64,000 nt of DNA from Stenotrophomonas maltophilia (GCF_003970865.1 NZ_RXLZ01000005.1:51362-115361); one strand, 5' to 3'; numbered from the stretch's first letter, positions 1 through 9,390 are shown. Notes: generated by a model from the letters alone, not told the origin. A program made the numbers and translations.

Positions 1-607
1 GGCCGGCCAGCATGCCGATGCCGGCTGCACCGAAACCGTACTTCCAGCCGTAGGCCTCGCCGAGGAAGCCGCACACCAGCGAAGAGAACAGGGCACCGAG
101 GTTGATGCCGGCGTAGAACAGCGAGAAGCCAGAATCGCGTCGCGGGTCATCCTTGGCGTACAGCTTGCCGACGATGGTGGAGATGTTCGGCTTGAGGAAG
201 CCGACGCCCATGATGATCAACGCCAGCGACAGGTAGGTCACCGCCAGCGCCGAGGTGTCGCGCACCACTTCGCCGTTCACCCGGTACGCCGCGTGGCCCT
301 CGAAGGCCATGCCGAGGTGGCCGAGCACCAGCAGGATGCCGCCGAACAGCACCGCCCGGCGCATGCCCAGCCAGCGGTCGGCCAGCATGCCGCCGAACAC
401 CGGGATGCAGTACACCAGGCCACCGTAGGCACCGAGCAGGTCCAGGCCGGCCTTGTCGCCGAACAGGTGGTACTTGGTCAGGTACAGCAGCAGCAGCGCC
501 TTCATGCCGTAGAAGGAGAAGCGCTCCCACATTTCGGTGAAGAAGCAGACGTAGACGCCCTTGGGGTGGCCCAGGAAGTCATCGGAAGCGATAGCGGTGG
601 AATTCAT
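1..607 (-). CDS. POT-family proton-dependent oligopeptide transporter (5' part only)
   Basis: This is the N-terminal 202 codons of an inner-membrane di/tripeptide:proton symporter; the 3' end lies beyond base 1. The protein starts MNSTAIASDDFLGHPKGVY and soon shows the family signature FFTEMWERFSFYGMKALL, the E-x-x-E-R-F/Y motif of helix 1 used for proton coupling. Further along it reads GGMLADRWLGMRR, then the second signature region with FLKPNISTIVGKLY and RRDSGFSLFYAGINLGAL. Several hydrophobic helices fit the 12-14 TM fold. The ATG at 607 is preceded by an AT-containing leader. The substrate within the peptide class cannot be told from this part. Confidence 0.9.
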   Translation of the reverse strand, partial: MNSTAIASDDFLGHPKGVYVCFFTEMWERFSFYGMKALLLLYLTKYHLFGDKAGLDLLGAYGGLVYCIPVFGGMLADRWLGMRRAVLFGGILLVLGHLGMAFEGHAAYRVNGEVVRDTSALAVTYLSLALIIMGVGFLKPNISTIVGKLYAKDDPRRDSGFSLFYAGINLGALFSSLVCGFLGEAYGWKYGFGAAGIGMLAG

Positions 608-642
608 CGCGGAATTATAGGCCTGTGGCCCGATCCGCTTTC

Positions 643-665
643 AGTAGATCCACGCCATGCGTGGA
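643..665. repeat. REP-like palindrome
   Basis: GTAG followed by a short palindrome, ATCCACGCCATGCGTGGAT, in the gap between the peptide transporter and the next leftward gene. The same stem sequence recurs three times in the array near 40700. Confidence 0.6.
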
Positions 666-686
666 TTGCCGGACCGGCCTGGGCGA

Positions 687-1835
687 TCACAGGTATCGCA
701 ACCACGGCAGATCGCGCCTTCGCGCCTTGAACCGCGCGAAGGCCCGCGTCGGCGGGTACAGCACCACCGCCAGCGCACAGGCCACCAGCAGCAGGCCGGC
801 CACCGAATCCAGTGCGTACAGGTCACCGTGCGTCGGCCCCCAGATCGCCAGCGCGGCCAGGTACAGCCCCTTCAGTACAAACAGGTGCAGCAGGTAGAAG
901 AACATCGGCGCGGCGCCGATATCGGCCAGCGGGCGCAGCGCACGCGCCAAGGGCGGCCATTCGTACAGGCGCAGCAGCAACAGTCCCACGCCCAGGGTCA
1001 GCAGCAGGAACTGCAATGATGGCGGGTACTTTGTGATGTTGAGGATGCTCAGCCATGTGCGCAGCGCGCTGGTCTGGTACTGCCACGGTGCATCCCCATA
1101 CTGGTTGGCGAACCGCAGCAGCGCGAACAGGGCCAGCGCACCGACGCCTGCCCACAGCAGCCAGTGCTGGCGCTGCGCCGGGTCGCGCTCGCGGGCGAAC
1201 CACGGTCCCAACAGATAACCGAGGGCGATCACCCCGATCCATGGCAGCACCGGGTAGGAGGTGCGCAGGCGCAGCGCGCCGGCCTCGATCCAGTCGCGCT
1301 GGTGCAGCACTTTCCACAGCACCGCCAGCAGGCCATTGCCTTGCAGCCGTACGCTGTCGAACAGGTTGTGCCCGGCCACCACCGCGACTGCCAGCACCAG
1401 CAGGGCCGGGCGCGGCAGCCACAGCAGGCCAGCCAGCGCGATCATGCTCAGCCCGATGGCCCAGATCACCTGCAGGTACAGCGTGTCCGGCGGCAGCTGG
1501 AAGGTCCAGGCGAAATTCACCAGGGTCAGTTCCAGCACGACCAGGAACAGGCCTCGCTTGAGCAGAAAGGCGGCTGTGGCCCGGCGCGGATCCGCCTGAC
1601 GCTGGCCGTACAGCGAGGCCGACAGGCCGGTCAACAGGACGAACACGGGTGCGCACAGGTGAGCCAGCAGACGGCAGGCGAACAGCGCAGGGGAGACCGT
1701 CGTCGCGTCCATCGGGTCGCTCACCTGATGCTGCAGGAAAAAGGTCTCGCGCACGTGGTCCAGCAACATCAACAGCATCACGGTGCCGCGCAGCTGGTCG
1801 ATGGAGGCCAGGCGAGGGGAGGGGGAAGGGGGCAT
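687..1835 (-). CDS. DUF1624 / heparan-alpha-glucosaminide N-acetyltransferase-like membrane protein
   Basis: A 382-residue polytopic membrane protein. It begins MPPSPSPRLASIDQLRGTVM; the R-L-x-x-I-D-x-L-R-G motif followed by MLLMLLDHVRE is typical of the DUF1624 and acyltransferase-3-like family, where the first helix carries a conserved Asp-His pair. About ten hydrophobic helices follow, with the terminal YPPTRAFARFKARRRDLPWL as a basic cytoplasmic tail. These proteins are thought to acylate sugars or related compounds at the membrane; no substrate can be assigned here. The start at 1835 is chosen because the family motif follows at once; an upstream ATG at 1874 in an AT-rich stretch would add 13 residues. 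It stands alone between two transporters. Confidence 0.75.
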   Translation of the reverse strand: MPPSPSPRLASIDQLRGTVMLLMLLDHVRETFFLQHQVSDPMDATTVSPALFACRLLAHLCAPVFVLLTGLSASLYGQRQADPRRATAAFLLKRGLFLVVLELTLVNFAWTFQLPPDTLYLQVIWAIGLSMIALAGLLWLPRPALLVLAVAVVAGHNLFDSVRLQGNGLLAVLWKVLHQRDWIEAGALRLRTSYPVLPWIGVIALGYLLGPWFARERDPAQRQHWLLWAGVGALALFALLRFANQYGDAPWQYQTSALRTWLSILNITKYPPSLQFLLLTLGVGLLLLRLYEWPPLARALRPLADIGAAPMFFYLLHLFVLKGLYLAALAIWGPTHGDLYALDSVAGLLLVACALAVVLYPPTRAFARFKARRRDLPWLRYL

Positions 1836-2035
1836 GCGATGCAGTAACAACAAGGTATCATTAAGATATAACATATCATTTACGACATGCCCAGCCGGAC
1901 TTTGCCGGGTCGGTCGATTGCCGGTCCACGTACTGGCCCATTGCGCTGCAGCACACGCCCCCATCCTTTGGCACGCTGGACTTGATCTGCCCTGAACGCT
2001 AGCGTGGCAGGGATTTTTTGCCAGCAGGGGCTTCC

Positions 2036-4000
2036 ATGAACCACGACGCTGCGCCCAAGCAGCTCACCTTCCGCGCAGTGGCCCTGGCCATCGTGCTGGC
2101 GGTGGTGCTGTCGGCCGCAAACGCCTACCTCGGTCTGTTCGCAGGCCTGACCATCGCCACCGCCATTCCCGCCGCGGTGATTTCCATGGGCGTGCTGCGC
2201 CTGCTGGGCGGTGGCTCCATCCTTGAAAACAACATCGTGCAGACCGGCGCCTCGGCCGGTTCGTCCATCGCCGCCGGTGTGATCTTCACCATCCCTGCGC
2301 TGGTGATCATGGGTTACTGGCCGGACTTCAAGTACTGGTGGGTGCTGGGCATCGCCGGCCTCGGTGGGCTGCTGGGCGTGCTGTTCTCGGTGCCGCTGCG
2401 CCGTTCGATGATCGTCGAAGACCCGCTTCCGTTCCCGGAAGGCAAGGCTGCGGCCGAAGTGCTCAAGGCCGGTGAGAACCCGGGCCCGGGCTTGAAGATC
2501 CTCGGCCTTTCGGCGGTGATCGGTGCCTTCGTCAAGCTGGCCGCGGAAAGCGGCATGCGCCTGATTCCCGATGCCTGGGCCACCTCGGCCTACATCGGCA
2601 GCTCCAAGGTCACCGCCTTCATCGGCACCAACCTGTCGCCGGCACTGCTGGGCGTGGGCTACATCGTCGGCCTCAATGTCGGCATCGTGGTGGTGTCCGG
2701 CTCGATCCTGACCTGGCACATCGCCATTCCGATCTACCAGGCGTTCTTCATGAACACCGATCCGGCACTGGCCGCGTCGGTTGCTGCAGCTTCTTCCACC
2801 GAAGCCGCGTTCGCCATCTGGGGCGCGAAGATGCGTTACCTGGGCGTCGGCGCAATGCTGATCGGCGGCATCTGGACCCTGATCTCGCTGCGCAAGTCGC
2901 TGCTCAACGGCGTCAAGAGCGGCTTTGCCGCCGCCCGCAAGAGCGGTGGCCCGGTGCTGGCGCACACCGAGCGCGACCTGCCGATGAAGTGGATGCTGGT
3001 GGCCCTGGTGGTCTTCGTGCTGCCGCTGCTGGCCCTGTACCAGGCCATCGTCGGCCAGTGGCACGTGTCGATCCCGATGACCATCATCATGATCGTCGCC
3101 GGCTTCCTGTTCGTGTCGGTCTCGGCCTACCTGGCCGGCCTGATCGGTTCGTCCAACAACCCGGTCTCGGGCATCACCATCTCCACCATCCTGTTCGCCT
3201 CGGCCGTGCTGGTCGTGCTGCTGGGCGCCGACGGCCTCAAGCCGGTCGGTGCCGGCGGTGCGCCGCTGGGTGCGGTGGCCGCGATCATGATCGGTGCGGT
3301 GGTGTGCTGCGCCGCAGCGGTCGGCGGTGACAACCTGCAGGACCTCAAGGCCGGTTACATCGTCGGTGCCACCCCGTGGAAGCAGCAGCTGATGCTGGGC
3401 ATCGGTGCGTTCTCGTGCGCGCTGATCATGGCCCCGGTGCTGAACCTGCTGGCCACCGCCTACGGTATCGGCGTGAAGTCCGAGCTGCACCCGAACGCAC
3501 TGGCCGCGCCGCAGGCCAACCTGATGGCCTCGGTGGCCAAGGGCCTGTTCGGCGGTGAACTGCCGTGGACCTTCATCGGCATCGGTGCCGTGGTCGGTGC
3601 CGCCATCATCGCGTTCGACAGCTGGCTGAAGTCGCGCAACGCCCGCTTCCGCGTGCCGGTGCTGGCCGCCGCCATCGGTATCTACCTGCCGCTGGAGCTG
3701 ATGGTGCCGATCTTCCTCGGTGGCCTGATCGCCTACCTGGTCGAGCGCTTCCACAAGGTGCGTGCCGATGACGAAGAAGGCCGCGACCGCGTGCACAAGC
3801 CGGGCGTGCTGTTTGCTGCCGGCCTGATCACCGGTGAGGCACTGATGGGCATCGCCATCGCGATTCCGATCGTGGTCAGCAGCCGCGCCGATGTGCTGGC
3901 CGTGCCGTTCCACCTGCCGGCCGCGCAGTGGATCGGCCTGGCCGTGCTGTTCCTGGTTGGCTGGCTGATCTACCGCACGGGCAAGTACACCAAGGCGTAA
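2036..4000 (+). CDS. OPT-family oligopeptide transporter
   Basis: A 654-residue membrane protein of the oligopeptide transporter (OPT) superfamily, which moves peptides or metal-peptide complexes across the inner membrane. The ATG at 2036 sits after AGGGGCTTCC, a usable ribosome site; a TTG 18 bases upstream has none. The N-terminal half has NAYLGLFAGLTIATAIPAAV and IVQTGASAGSSIAAGVIFT, motifs of the bacterial OPT branch. Soluble charged loops appear near residue 130 (PLRRSMIVEDPLPFPEG) and residue 310. The C-terminal half repeats with LIGSSNNPVSGITISTIL and GGDNLQDLKAGYIVGATPW. Around 14-16 hydrophobic helices are visible. It is monocistronic, ending just before a REP pair and a terminator hairpin. 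Confidence 0.9.
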   Translation: MNHDAAPKQLTFRAVALAIVLAVVLSAANAYLGLFAGLTIATAIPAAVISMGVLRLLGGGSILENNIVQTGASAGSSIAAGVIFTIPALVIMGYWPDFKYWWVLGIAGLGGLLGVLFSVPLRRSMIVEDPLPFPEGKAAAEVLKAGENPGPGLKILGLSAVIGAFVKLAAESGMRLIPDAWATSAYIGSSKVTAFIGTNLSPALLGVGYIVGLNVGIVVVSGSILTWHIAIPIYQAFFMNTDPALAASVAAASSTEAAFAIWGAKMRYLGVGAMLIGGIWTLISLRKSLLNGVKSGFAAARKSGGPVLAHTERDLPMKWMLVALVVFVLPLLALYQAIVGQWHVSIPMTIIMIVAGFLFVSVSAYLAGLIGSSNNPVSGITISTILFASAVLVVLLGADGLKPVGAGGAPLGAVAAIMIGAVVCCAAAVGGDNLQDLKAGYIVGATPWKQQLMLGIGAFSCALIMAPVLNLLATAYGIGVKSELHPNALAAPQANLMASVAKGLFGGELPWTFIGIGAVVGAAIIAFDSWLKSRNARFRVPVLAAAIGIYLPLELMVPIFLGGLIAYLVERFHKVRADDEEGRDRVHKPGVLFAAGLITGEALMGIAIAIPIVVSSRADVLAVPFHLPAAQWIGLAVLFLVGWLIYRTGKYTKA

Positions 4001-4029
4001 GGGGGGGGCTCTGCCCCTGGGTTCAATGG

Positions 4030-4100
4030 GTAGTGCCGGCCGCTGGCCGGCAATCCCGGAATCCCGTGATACCCCTGGTTGCCGGCCAGCGGCCGGCAGA
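4030..4100. repeat. SMAG/REP palindrome pair
   Basis: Two GTAG-headed palindromes face each other: GTAGTGCCGGCCGCTGGCCG on the left and GCCGGCCAGCGGCCGGCA on the right, about 20 bases apart. They lie just after the OPT transporter, a usual place for REP elements. Confidence 0.8.
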
Positions 4101-4105
4101 ACCAC

Positions 4106-4130
4106 AAACCCCGCTTCGGCGGGGTTTGCA
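4106..4130 (+). terminator. Rho-independent terminator-like hairpin after the OPT transporter
   Basis: AAACCCCGCTTCGGCGGGG followed by TTTGCATTTT: a GC stem with a TTCG loop and a short T-rich tail. Confidence 0.7.
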
Positions 4131-4236
4131 TTTTCTGGCGGGGCCCCGCGCGCCACCGGCAGCCATGACCGATGGCCTTGGCAGCCCCGGCCGCACGGGC
4201 CTACCATCGGTTTTTTGCCGTCCTGCGGAGACCCCG

Positions 4237-6315
4237 ATGAAACTGCGTCATGCCCTGCTGCCACTGAGCCTGCTGGCTGCCCTGCCCAGCGTTGCCGCTG
4301 CCCGTGGCCTGGAAGTCCGCGACATGGTGGCCATGGACCGCGTCTCCGCACCGGTACTGACCGCGGACGGCGGCACCGTGGTGTTCGCCAAGCGCAGTGT
4401 GGACGCCAACCTCAAGGCCTCCACCGCGCTGTTCGCACGCAACCTGCGCACCCGCGATGCGGCGCCGCCGAAGCAGATCACCCCGGCCGGCTGGAACGTC
4501 AATTCCGCTTCGCTGTCGGCCGATGGCCAGACCGTGTACTTCCTCAGTGCCAAGAACGGCAGCCAGCAGCTGTACGCGCAGCCGATCAGCGGCGGTGCTC
4601 CGCGCCAGCTGACCGACTTCCCGGTCGACGTGGACAGCTACCACGTGTCGCCGCAGGACGACCGCGTGCTGTTCAGCGCCGGCGTGTTCCAGGCCTGTGC
4701 CTCGGACCTGGCCTGCACCGAAAAGAAGCTCAAGGACGTGGCCGGCGCCAAGGCCAGCGGCAAGGTCTTCGATTCGCTGTTCGTGCGTCACTGGGATACC
4801 TGGAACGACGGCCGCCGCAACACCCTGTTCGTCGCTCCGCTGCCGGCAGCCAAGGCCGGCGCGGTCAAGGGCGCCTCGGCGCTGAGCGCGACCATCGATG
4901 GCGATGCACCGTCCAAGCCGTTCGGTGGCAATGACGATTTCGCGTGGTCGCCGGATGGCGCCAGCGTGGTGGCCAGCATCCGCGTGGCCGGCAAGCAGGA
5001 GCCGTGGTCGACCAACTTCGACCTGTACCGCTTCGACGCTGCGGGCAAGCAGGCGCCGGTCAACCTGACCGCCTCCAACCCGGCCTGGGATGCCGGCCCG
5101 GTGTTCAGTGCCGACGGCAAGACCCTGTTCTACCGTGCGATGAAGCGCCCGGGCTTCGAAGCCGATCGCTTCGGCCTGATGGCGATGGACCTCGCCAGCG
5201 GCAAGACCCGCGAGATTGCCCCGCAGTGGGATCGCTCGGCTGGCGGCATCACCCTGTCCGCCGACGGCGCCAGCATCTACACCACCGCCGATGACCTCGG
5301 CGAACATCCGCTGTTCCAGATCGACGTGGCCAGCGGCAAGGCCACCAAGCTGATCGGCGACGGCAGCGTGACCTCGGTGGATGTGGCCGGCACCAGCGTG
5401 GCGATCACCCGCAACAGCCTGAAGAGCAACGACCAGGTGCTGGTCGGCCTGCTGCCGGCCGCGGGCGAAGCCATCGGCGAACTGCGCGCGCTGACCCCGG
5501 CCGCCGGTGACGTGCTGAAGGACGTCAGTTTCGGCGACTACGAGCAGTTCGAATTCAAGGGTTGGAACAACGACACCGTGCATGGCTATGTGGTCAAGCC
5601 GCACAACTACCAGGAAGGCAAGTCCTACCCGGTCGCGTTCCTGATCCACGGTGGCCCGCAGGGCAGCTTCGGCAATGGCTGGAGCTACCGCTGGAATCCG
5701 CAGACCTACGCGGGCCAGGGCTACGCCGTGGTGATGATCGACTTCCACGGTTCCACCGGCTACGGCCAGGCCTTCACCGATGCGATCAGCCAGCACTGGG
5801 GCGACCGCCCGCTGGAAGACCTGCAGAAGGGCTGGGACGCGGCGCTGAAGAAGTATTCCTTCCTCAACGGTGACAAGGCCTGTGCGCTGGGCGCCAGCTA
5901 CGGCGGCTTCATGGTCAACTGGATCGCCGGCAACTGGAACAGCCCGTTCAAGTGCCTGGTCAACCACGATGGCGTGTTCGACCAGCGCATGATGGGCTAC
6001 GCCACCGAAGAACTGTGGTTCACCGAGTGGGAGCAGGGCGGTACGCCGTACCAGAAGGCCGCGAACTACGAGAAGTTCAACCCGGTCAACCACGTGGCGG
6101 ACTGGAAGAAGCCGATCCTGGTCATCCACGGCCAGCAGGACTTCCGCATTCCGGTCGAGCAGGGCCTGGCCGCGTTCACCGCTGCCCAGCGCCAGGGCAT
6201 CGAATCGAAGTTCCTGTACTTCCCGGATGAAAACCACTGGGTGCTGAAGCCGAACAACAGCATCCTGTGGCATGACACCGTCAATGCCTGGCTGAAGCAG
6301 CACATCGGCAACTGA
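4237..6315 (+). CDS. S9-family prolyl oligopeptidase-type serine peptidase
   Basis: A 692-residue secreted peptidase. The ATG at 4237 follows GCGGAGA and gives a clear signal peptide (MKLRHALLPLSLLAALPSVA, cleavage after AAA-R). Residues 30-430 form the beta-propeller of the S9 family, with WD-like repeats such as DDFAWSPDGASV. The alpha/beta-hydrolase domain follows, with FLIHGGPQGSFGN as the oxyanion region. The catalytic triad is visible: Ser554 in GASYGGF, Asp635 in HGQQDFR, His667 in ENHWV. The family cleaves short peptides, often after proline or as dipeptides, and this one should act in the periplasm. The gene is monocistronic with its own terminator. Confidence 0.92.
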   Translation: MKLRHALLPLSLLAALPSVAAARGLEVRDMVAMDRVSAPVLTADGGTVVFAKRSVDANLKASTALFARNLRTRDAAPPKQITPAGWNVNSASLSADGQTVYFLSAKNGSQQLYAQPISGGAPRQLTDFPVDVDSYHVSPQDDRVLFSAGVFQACASDLACTEKKLKDVAGAKASGKVFDSLFVRHWDTWNDGRRNTLFVAPLPAAKAGAVKGASALSATIDGDAPSKPFGGNDDFAWSPDGASVVASIRVAGKQEPWSTNFDLYRFDAAGKQAPVNLTASNPAWDAGPVFSADGKTLFYRAMKRPGFEADRFGLMAMDLASGKTREIAPQWDRSAGGITLSADGASIYTTADDLGEHPLFQIDVASGKATKLIGDGSVTSVDVAGTSVAITRNSLKSNDQVLVGLLPAAGEAIGELRALTPAAGDVLKDVSFGDYEQFEFKGWNNDTVHGYVVKPHNYQEGKSYPVAFLIHGGPQGSFGNGWSYRWNPQTYAGQGYAVVMIDFHGSTGYGQAFTDAISQHWGDRPLEDLQKGWDAALKKYSFLNGDKACALGASYGGFMVNWIAGNWNSPFKCLVNHDGVFDQRMMGYATEELWFTEWEQGGTPYQKAANYEKFNPVNHVADWKKPILVIHGQQDFRIPVEQGLAAFTAAQRQGIESKFLYFPDENHWVLKPNNSILWHDTVNAWLKQHIGN

Positions 6316-6321
6316 TGACTG

Positions 6322-6351
6322 CAGCGCCGCCCTTCGGGGCGGCGCTTTTGT
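6322..6351 (+). terminator. Rho-independent terminator after the S9 peptidase
   Basis: GCGCCGCCCTTCGGGGCGGC followed by GCTTTTGTTT: a strong GC stem, small loop and T tract directly behind the stop codon. Confidence 0.85.
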
Positions 6352-6369
6352 TTCGCCATCTGCTTTACC

Positions 6370-6446
6370 GGTGGGTGCCGACCGTTGGTCGGCACACCTT
6401 CATGATCCGCCGCCAACAGCAGCCGGCCAGCGGCCGGCACTACCCA
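6370..6446. repeat. SMAG/REP palindrome pair in the leader of the DUF819 gene
   Basis: A diverged copy (GGTGCCGACCGTTGGTCGGC) faces a canonical copy (GCCGGCCAGCGGCCGGCACT). The right copy ends about ten bases before the next start codon, so it must lie in the transcript leader. Confidence 0.75.
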
Positions 6447-6456
6447 GAGCATCTGC

Positions 6457-7686
6457 ATGATCCAGAACGACATCGTCGTCTTCGGTTTGATCGCCGCCAC
6501 CCTGGGCGCCGTGTTCTGGACCGCCTCGCGCGAGCAGGGCCTGTGGAAGCGCTTCTACACCTTCGTGCCAGCGCTGCTGCTGTGCTACCTGATTCCCGGC
6601 ATCTACAACACCGTCGGCCTGATCGATGGCCAGAACACCAAGCTCTACAACCCGATCGCACGCGACATCCTGCTGCCGGCAGCGCTGATCCTGCTGACCC
6701 TGGCGGTGGACATCAAGGGCATCCTGCGGCTGGGCCCGAAGCTGGTGCTGATGTACCTGGGTGCCTCGGCCAGCATCATGCTCGGTGCGGTGGTGGCGTT
6801 CCTGGTGATGCGCGCGCTGCATCCGGAAACCGTGGCCGGTGACACCTGGGCCGGCATGGCCGCGTTGGCGGGCAGCTGGATCGGCGGCGGTGCCAACATG
6901 CTGGCGATGCGCGAAGTATTCGACGTCAACGCCACCACGTTCGGCCAGTTCGCGGTGGTCGATGTCGGCGTGGGTTATGTATGGATGGCGGCACTGATCT
7001 TCCTGGCCGGGCGCGCAGCGAAGATCGATGCACGCAGCGGCGCTGACACTTCGGCCATCGATGAACTGAAGGAGCGCATCGCGCGCTTCCAGGCCGAGCA
7101 CGAGCGCATTCCCAGCCTCACCGACCTGATGCTGATCGTGGCGGTGGCCTTCGGCGGCGTGGGCCTGTCGCACGCGATCGGTGCGCCGCTGGCGGCATGG
7201 TTCAAGGCCAATGTCAGCTGGGCCTCGCAGTTCAGCCTGGACGCGCCGTTCGTGTGGGTAGTGGTGTTGTCGACCACGCTGGGCCTAAGCCTGAGCTTCA
7301 CCCGTGCACGCACGCTGGAAGGCGCGGGCGCCTCGCGGCTGGGCTCGCTGCTGCTGTACTTCCTGATTGCCTGCATCGGCATGCAGATGGATCTGCTGGC
7401 GCTGCTGGACCGCCCGTGGCTGTTCCTGCTCGGCCTGATCTGGATTGCCGTGCACATCGTGCTGTTGTGGTGCCTGGGCAAGCTGCTGAAGGTGCCGTTC
7501 TTCTATTTCGCGATCGGTTCGCAGTCGAACATCGGCGGCCCGGCCTCGGCGCCGGTGGTGGCGGCCGCGTTCCATCCGGCGTTGGCGCCGGTGGGCGTGC
7601 TGCTGGGTACGATGGGCTATGCCACCGGCACCTACCTGGCCTACATCGTTGGCATCACCCTGCGCGCGTTGGCCGGGCAGGGGTGA
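6457..7686 (+). CDS. DUF819-family membrane permease
   Basis: A 409-residue inner-membrane protein of the DUF819 family, whose members have about ten helices and are of unknown substrate. It starts MIQNDIVVFGLIAATLGAVF. Family marks are ALLLCYLIPGIYNTVGLID near residue 45, LILLTLAVDIKGILRLG near residue 80, and the glycine-rich GSWIGGGANMLAMREVFD near residue 145. The C-terminal half contains GSQSNIGGPASAPVVAAA, which resembles the substrate region of sodium-coupled carriers such as the GltS fold. A charged loop (residues 190-215) divides the halves. No ribosome site is obvious because a REP palindrome sits directly upstream. Confidence 0.85.
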   Translation: MIQNDIVVFGLIAATLGAVFWTASREQGLWKRFYTFVPALLLCYLIPGIYNTVGLIDGQNTKLYNPIARDILLPAALILLTLAVDIKGILRLGPKLVLMYLGASASIMLGAVVAFLVMRALHPETVAGDTWAGMAALAGSWIGGGANMLAMREVFDVNATTFGQFAVVDVGVGYVWMAALIFLAGRAAKIDARSGADTSAIDELKERIARFQAEHERIPSLTDLMLIVAVAFGGVGLSHAIGAPLAAWFKANVSWASQFSLDAPFVWVVVLSTTLGLSLSFTRARTLEGAGASRLGSLLLYFLIACIGMQMDLLALLDRPWLFLLGLIWIAVHIVLLWCLGKLLKVPFFYFAIGSQSNIGGPASAPVVAAAFHPALAPVGVLLGTMGYATGTYLAYIVGITLRALAGQG

Positions 7687-7690
7687 TGGG

Positions 7691-7752
7691 GTAGTGCCGG
7701 CCGCTGGCCGGCAACCACGACAATCGTTTGCCGGCCAGCGGCCGGCACTACC
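7691..7752. repeat. SMAG/REP palindrome pair
   Basis: GTAGTGCCGGCCGCTGGCCG and its mirror GCCGGCCAGCGGCCGGCACT are separated by about 17 bases between the ends of two convergent genes. Such a dimer can form a long stem-loop acting on both transcripts. Confidence 0.85.
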
Positions 7753-7756
7753 GGCT

Positions 7757-8236
7757 TCACGCCACCGGCAATCCGCGTTCGATCAACCACGCCTTCGCGT
7801 CTTCGGCGTCCTGCTCGAACCACGCCTGTGTCGACCCCAGCCGATACGTATACCCCCAGGCATCCATGTCGGCCATCAACCGCGCACTGCCAACACCAGG
7901 CAGCTGCCCGGCCAGCACGATCTGCAGGTAGCAGGTGGCATCTTCCTCGGCCACCGAGTCGGTGGCGTCGGTATGCACCTGCGCACGCCGCTCCGGCGGC
8001 AGCACGATCAGGTGGCAGGCTTCGTGCAGCATCGAATGCACGGGGGTGTCATCGCGCACGTACACGTTGCTGGCGATGATGCCGGCCTCGGGCTCGCCCC
8101 AGTAGCTGCCGGGAATCGGTTCACCGGCCGCGACGTGGTGCAGTTGCAGGCCATGCGCGGCGAGCAGGCACTGCGCATCGGCGAAGGCGATGTCGCCCAC
8201 GCAGGTGATGTCCACGGCGGTTGTCGTATCGGTCAT
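7757..8236 (-). CDS. Uncharacterised protein with HExxH-type motif (putative metalloprotease fold)
   Basis: A 159-residue soluble protein that I do not recognise by name. It starts MTDTTTAVDITCVGDIAFAD. Near residue 91 it carries HSMLHEACHLIVLPPERR, where H-E-A-C-H matches the zinc-binding H-E-x-x-H of metallopeptidases, and the acidic stretch with AEEDATCYLQ about 30 residues later could hold the third ligand. There is no signal peptide. It is the last gene of the leftward GNAT-min cluster, about 45 bases after minE. Whether it is catalytic is inference from the motif alone. Confidence 0.7.
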   Translation of the reverse strand: MTDTTTAVDITCVGDIAFADAQCLLAAHGLQLHHVAAGEPIPGSYWGEPEAGIIASNVYVRDDTPVHSMLHEACHLIVLPPERRAQVHTDATDSVAEEDATCYLQIVLAGQLPGVGSARLMADMDAWGYTYRLGSTQAWFEQDAEDAKAWLIERGLPVA

Positions 8237-8282
8237 GCGGGTCAGGCAGCCCCGCCCATGCAGGCACGGGCGGGGCAGGAGA

Positions 8283-8543
8283 TCAGGGTTTGTCCGGGCC
8301 TTCAGGTAGCGCCACGGAGATGTCCAGCACGTCGTGCTGGCCATCCTTCACCAGGTCGACCTTCACCGCGTCGACGTCGATGTTCACGTACTTCTTGATC
8401 ACTTCCAGCAGCTCGCGCTGCAACAGCGGCAGGTAGTCCGGGCCGCCGCGGTTGCTGCGTTCCTGCGCGATGATGATCTGCAGGCGGTTCTTGGCGGTTT
8501 CGGCGGTGGTCTTCTTCGCTTTGAGGAAATCAAACAGGCCCAT
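8283..8543 (-). CDS. minE: Cell division topological specificity factor MinE
   Basis: An 86-residue protein with the full MinE layout. The N-terminal membrane-targeting helix is [20 protein letters not shown]; the anti-MinCD region [11 protein letters not shown] follows, then the topological domain with [20 protein letters not shown]. MinE stimulates the MinD ATPase and drives pole-to-pole oscillation so that the division septum forms at mid-cell. It starts two bases after the minD stop codon, and the two are surely cotranslated. Confidence 0.97.
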   Translation of the reverse strand: MGLFDFLKAKKTTAETAKNRLQIIIAQERSNRGGPDYLPLLQRELLEVIKKYVNIDVDAVKVDLVKDGQHDVLDISVALPEGPDKP

Positions 8544-8545
8544 GC

Positions 8546-9355
8546 TTACCCTCCGAACAGCTTGCTGAAGAAGCCCTTCTTCTCGACGTTGGTGAAGCGC
8601 ATCGGGCGTTCTTCGCCGAGGATGCGCGCGACGGCGTCGTCGTAGGCCTGGCCGGCAGCGGACTCGACATCCAGGATGACCGGCTCGCCCTTGTTGGAGG
8701 CGTTGAGCACGTCACCCGACTCGGGGATCACGCCGATCGCCTTCAGGCCGAGCACCTCCTCGACGTCGGCGATGCTGAGCATCTCTCCACTTTCCACGCG
8801 CAGCGGGGTGTAGCGGGTCAGCAGCAGGAAGGCCGGCACGTCCTGGCCGGACTCGGCCTTGTGGGTCTTCGAATCGAGCAGGCCGATGATGCGGTCCGAG
8901 TCGCGCACCGACGACACTTCCGGGTTCACCACCACCACGGCGCGGTCGGCGAAGTACATCGCCAGGAAGGCGCCCTTCTCGATGCCGGCCGGGGAGTCGC
9001 AGATGATGTAATCGAAGCCGTCGGCGGCCAGGTCCTTCAGGACCTTGCCCACGCCTTCCTGGGTCAGTGCGTCCTTGTCGCGGGTCTGCGAGGCGGCCAG
9101 CACGTACAGGTTCTCGAAGCGCTTGTCCTTGATCAGGGCCTGCTTGAGGGTCGCTTCGCCGTGCACGACGTTGACGAAGTCGTACACCACGCGGCGTTCG
9201 CAGCCCATGATCAGGTCGAGGTTGCGCAGGCCGACGTCGAAGTCGATCACCGCCACCTTCTTGCCGCGCCGTGCCAGGCCGCAGGCCAGGCTCGCGCTGG
9301 AAGTGGTCTTGCCGACGCCGCCCTTGCCGGAGGTGACTACGATGATTTCAGCCAA
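8546..9355 (-). CDS. minD: Septum site-determining ATPase MinD
   Basis: A 269-residue ParA/MRP-type ATPase. The deviant Walker A box GKGGVGKTT lies at residues 10-18 with the signature lysine at residue 11; [11 protein letters not shown] and [14 protein letters not shown] are the switch regions. The C-terminal amphipathic helix ([11 protein letters not shown]) binds the membrane. The start is a TTG: no ATG lies in frame near the conserved N-terminus, and AGGAGAAGTCCT stands directly in front of TTGGCTGAAATC. MinD recruits MinC and is displaced by MinE. Gene order minC-minD-minE is the standard one. Confidence 0.97.
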   Translation of the reverse strand: MAEIIVVTSGKGGVGKTTSSASLACGLARRGKKVAVIDFDVGLRNLDLIMGCERRVVYDFVNVVHGEATLKQALIKDKRFENLYVLAASQTRDKDALTQEGVGKVLKDLAADGFDYIICDSPAGIEKGAFLAMYFADRAVVVVNPEVSSVRDSDRIIGLLDSKTHKAESGQDVPAFLLLTRYTPLRVESGEMLSIADVEEVLGLKAIGVIPESGDVLNASNKGEPVILDVESAAGQAYDDAVARILGEERPMRFTNVEKKGFFSKLFGG

Positions 9356-9390
9356 AGGACTTCTCCTGATGATTCTGTTTGGGTGCTGCA

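Noticed and set aside
1880..4351. Very long minus-strand frame opposite the OPT transporter
   Set aside because: It is an antisense shadow of a GC-rich gene; its product is rich in His, Gln, Arg and Asp with no family signature.
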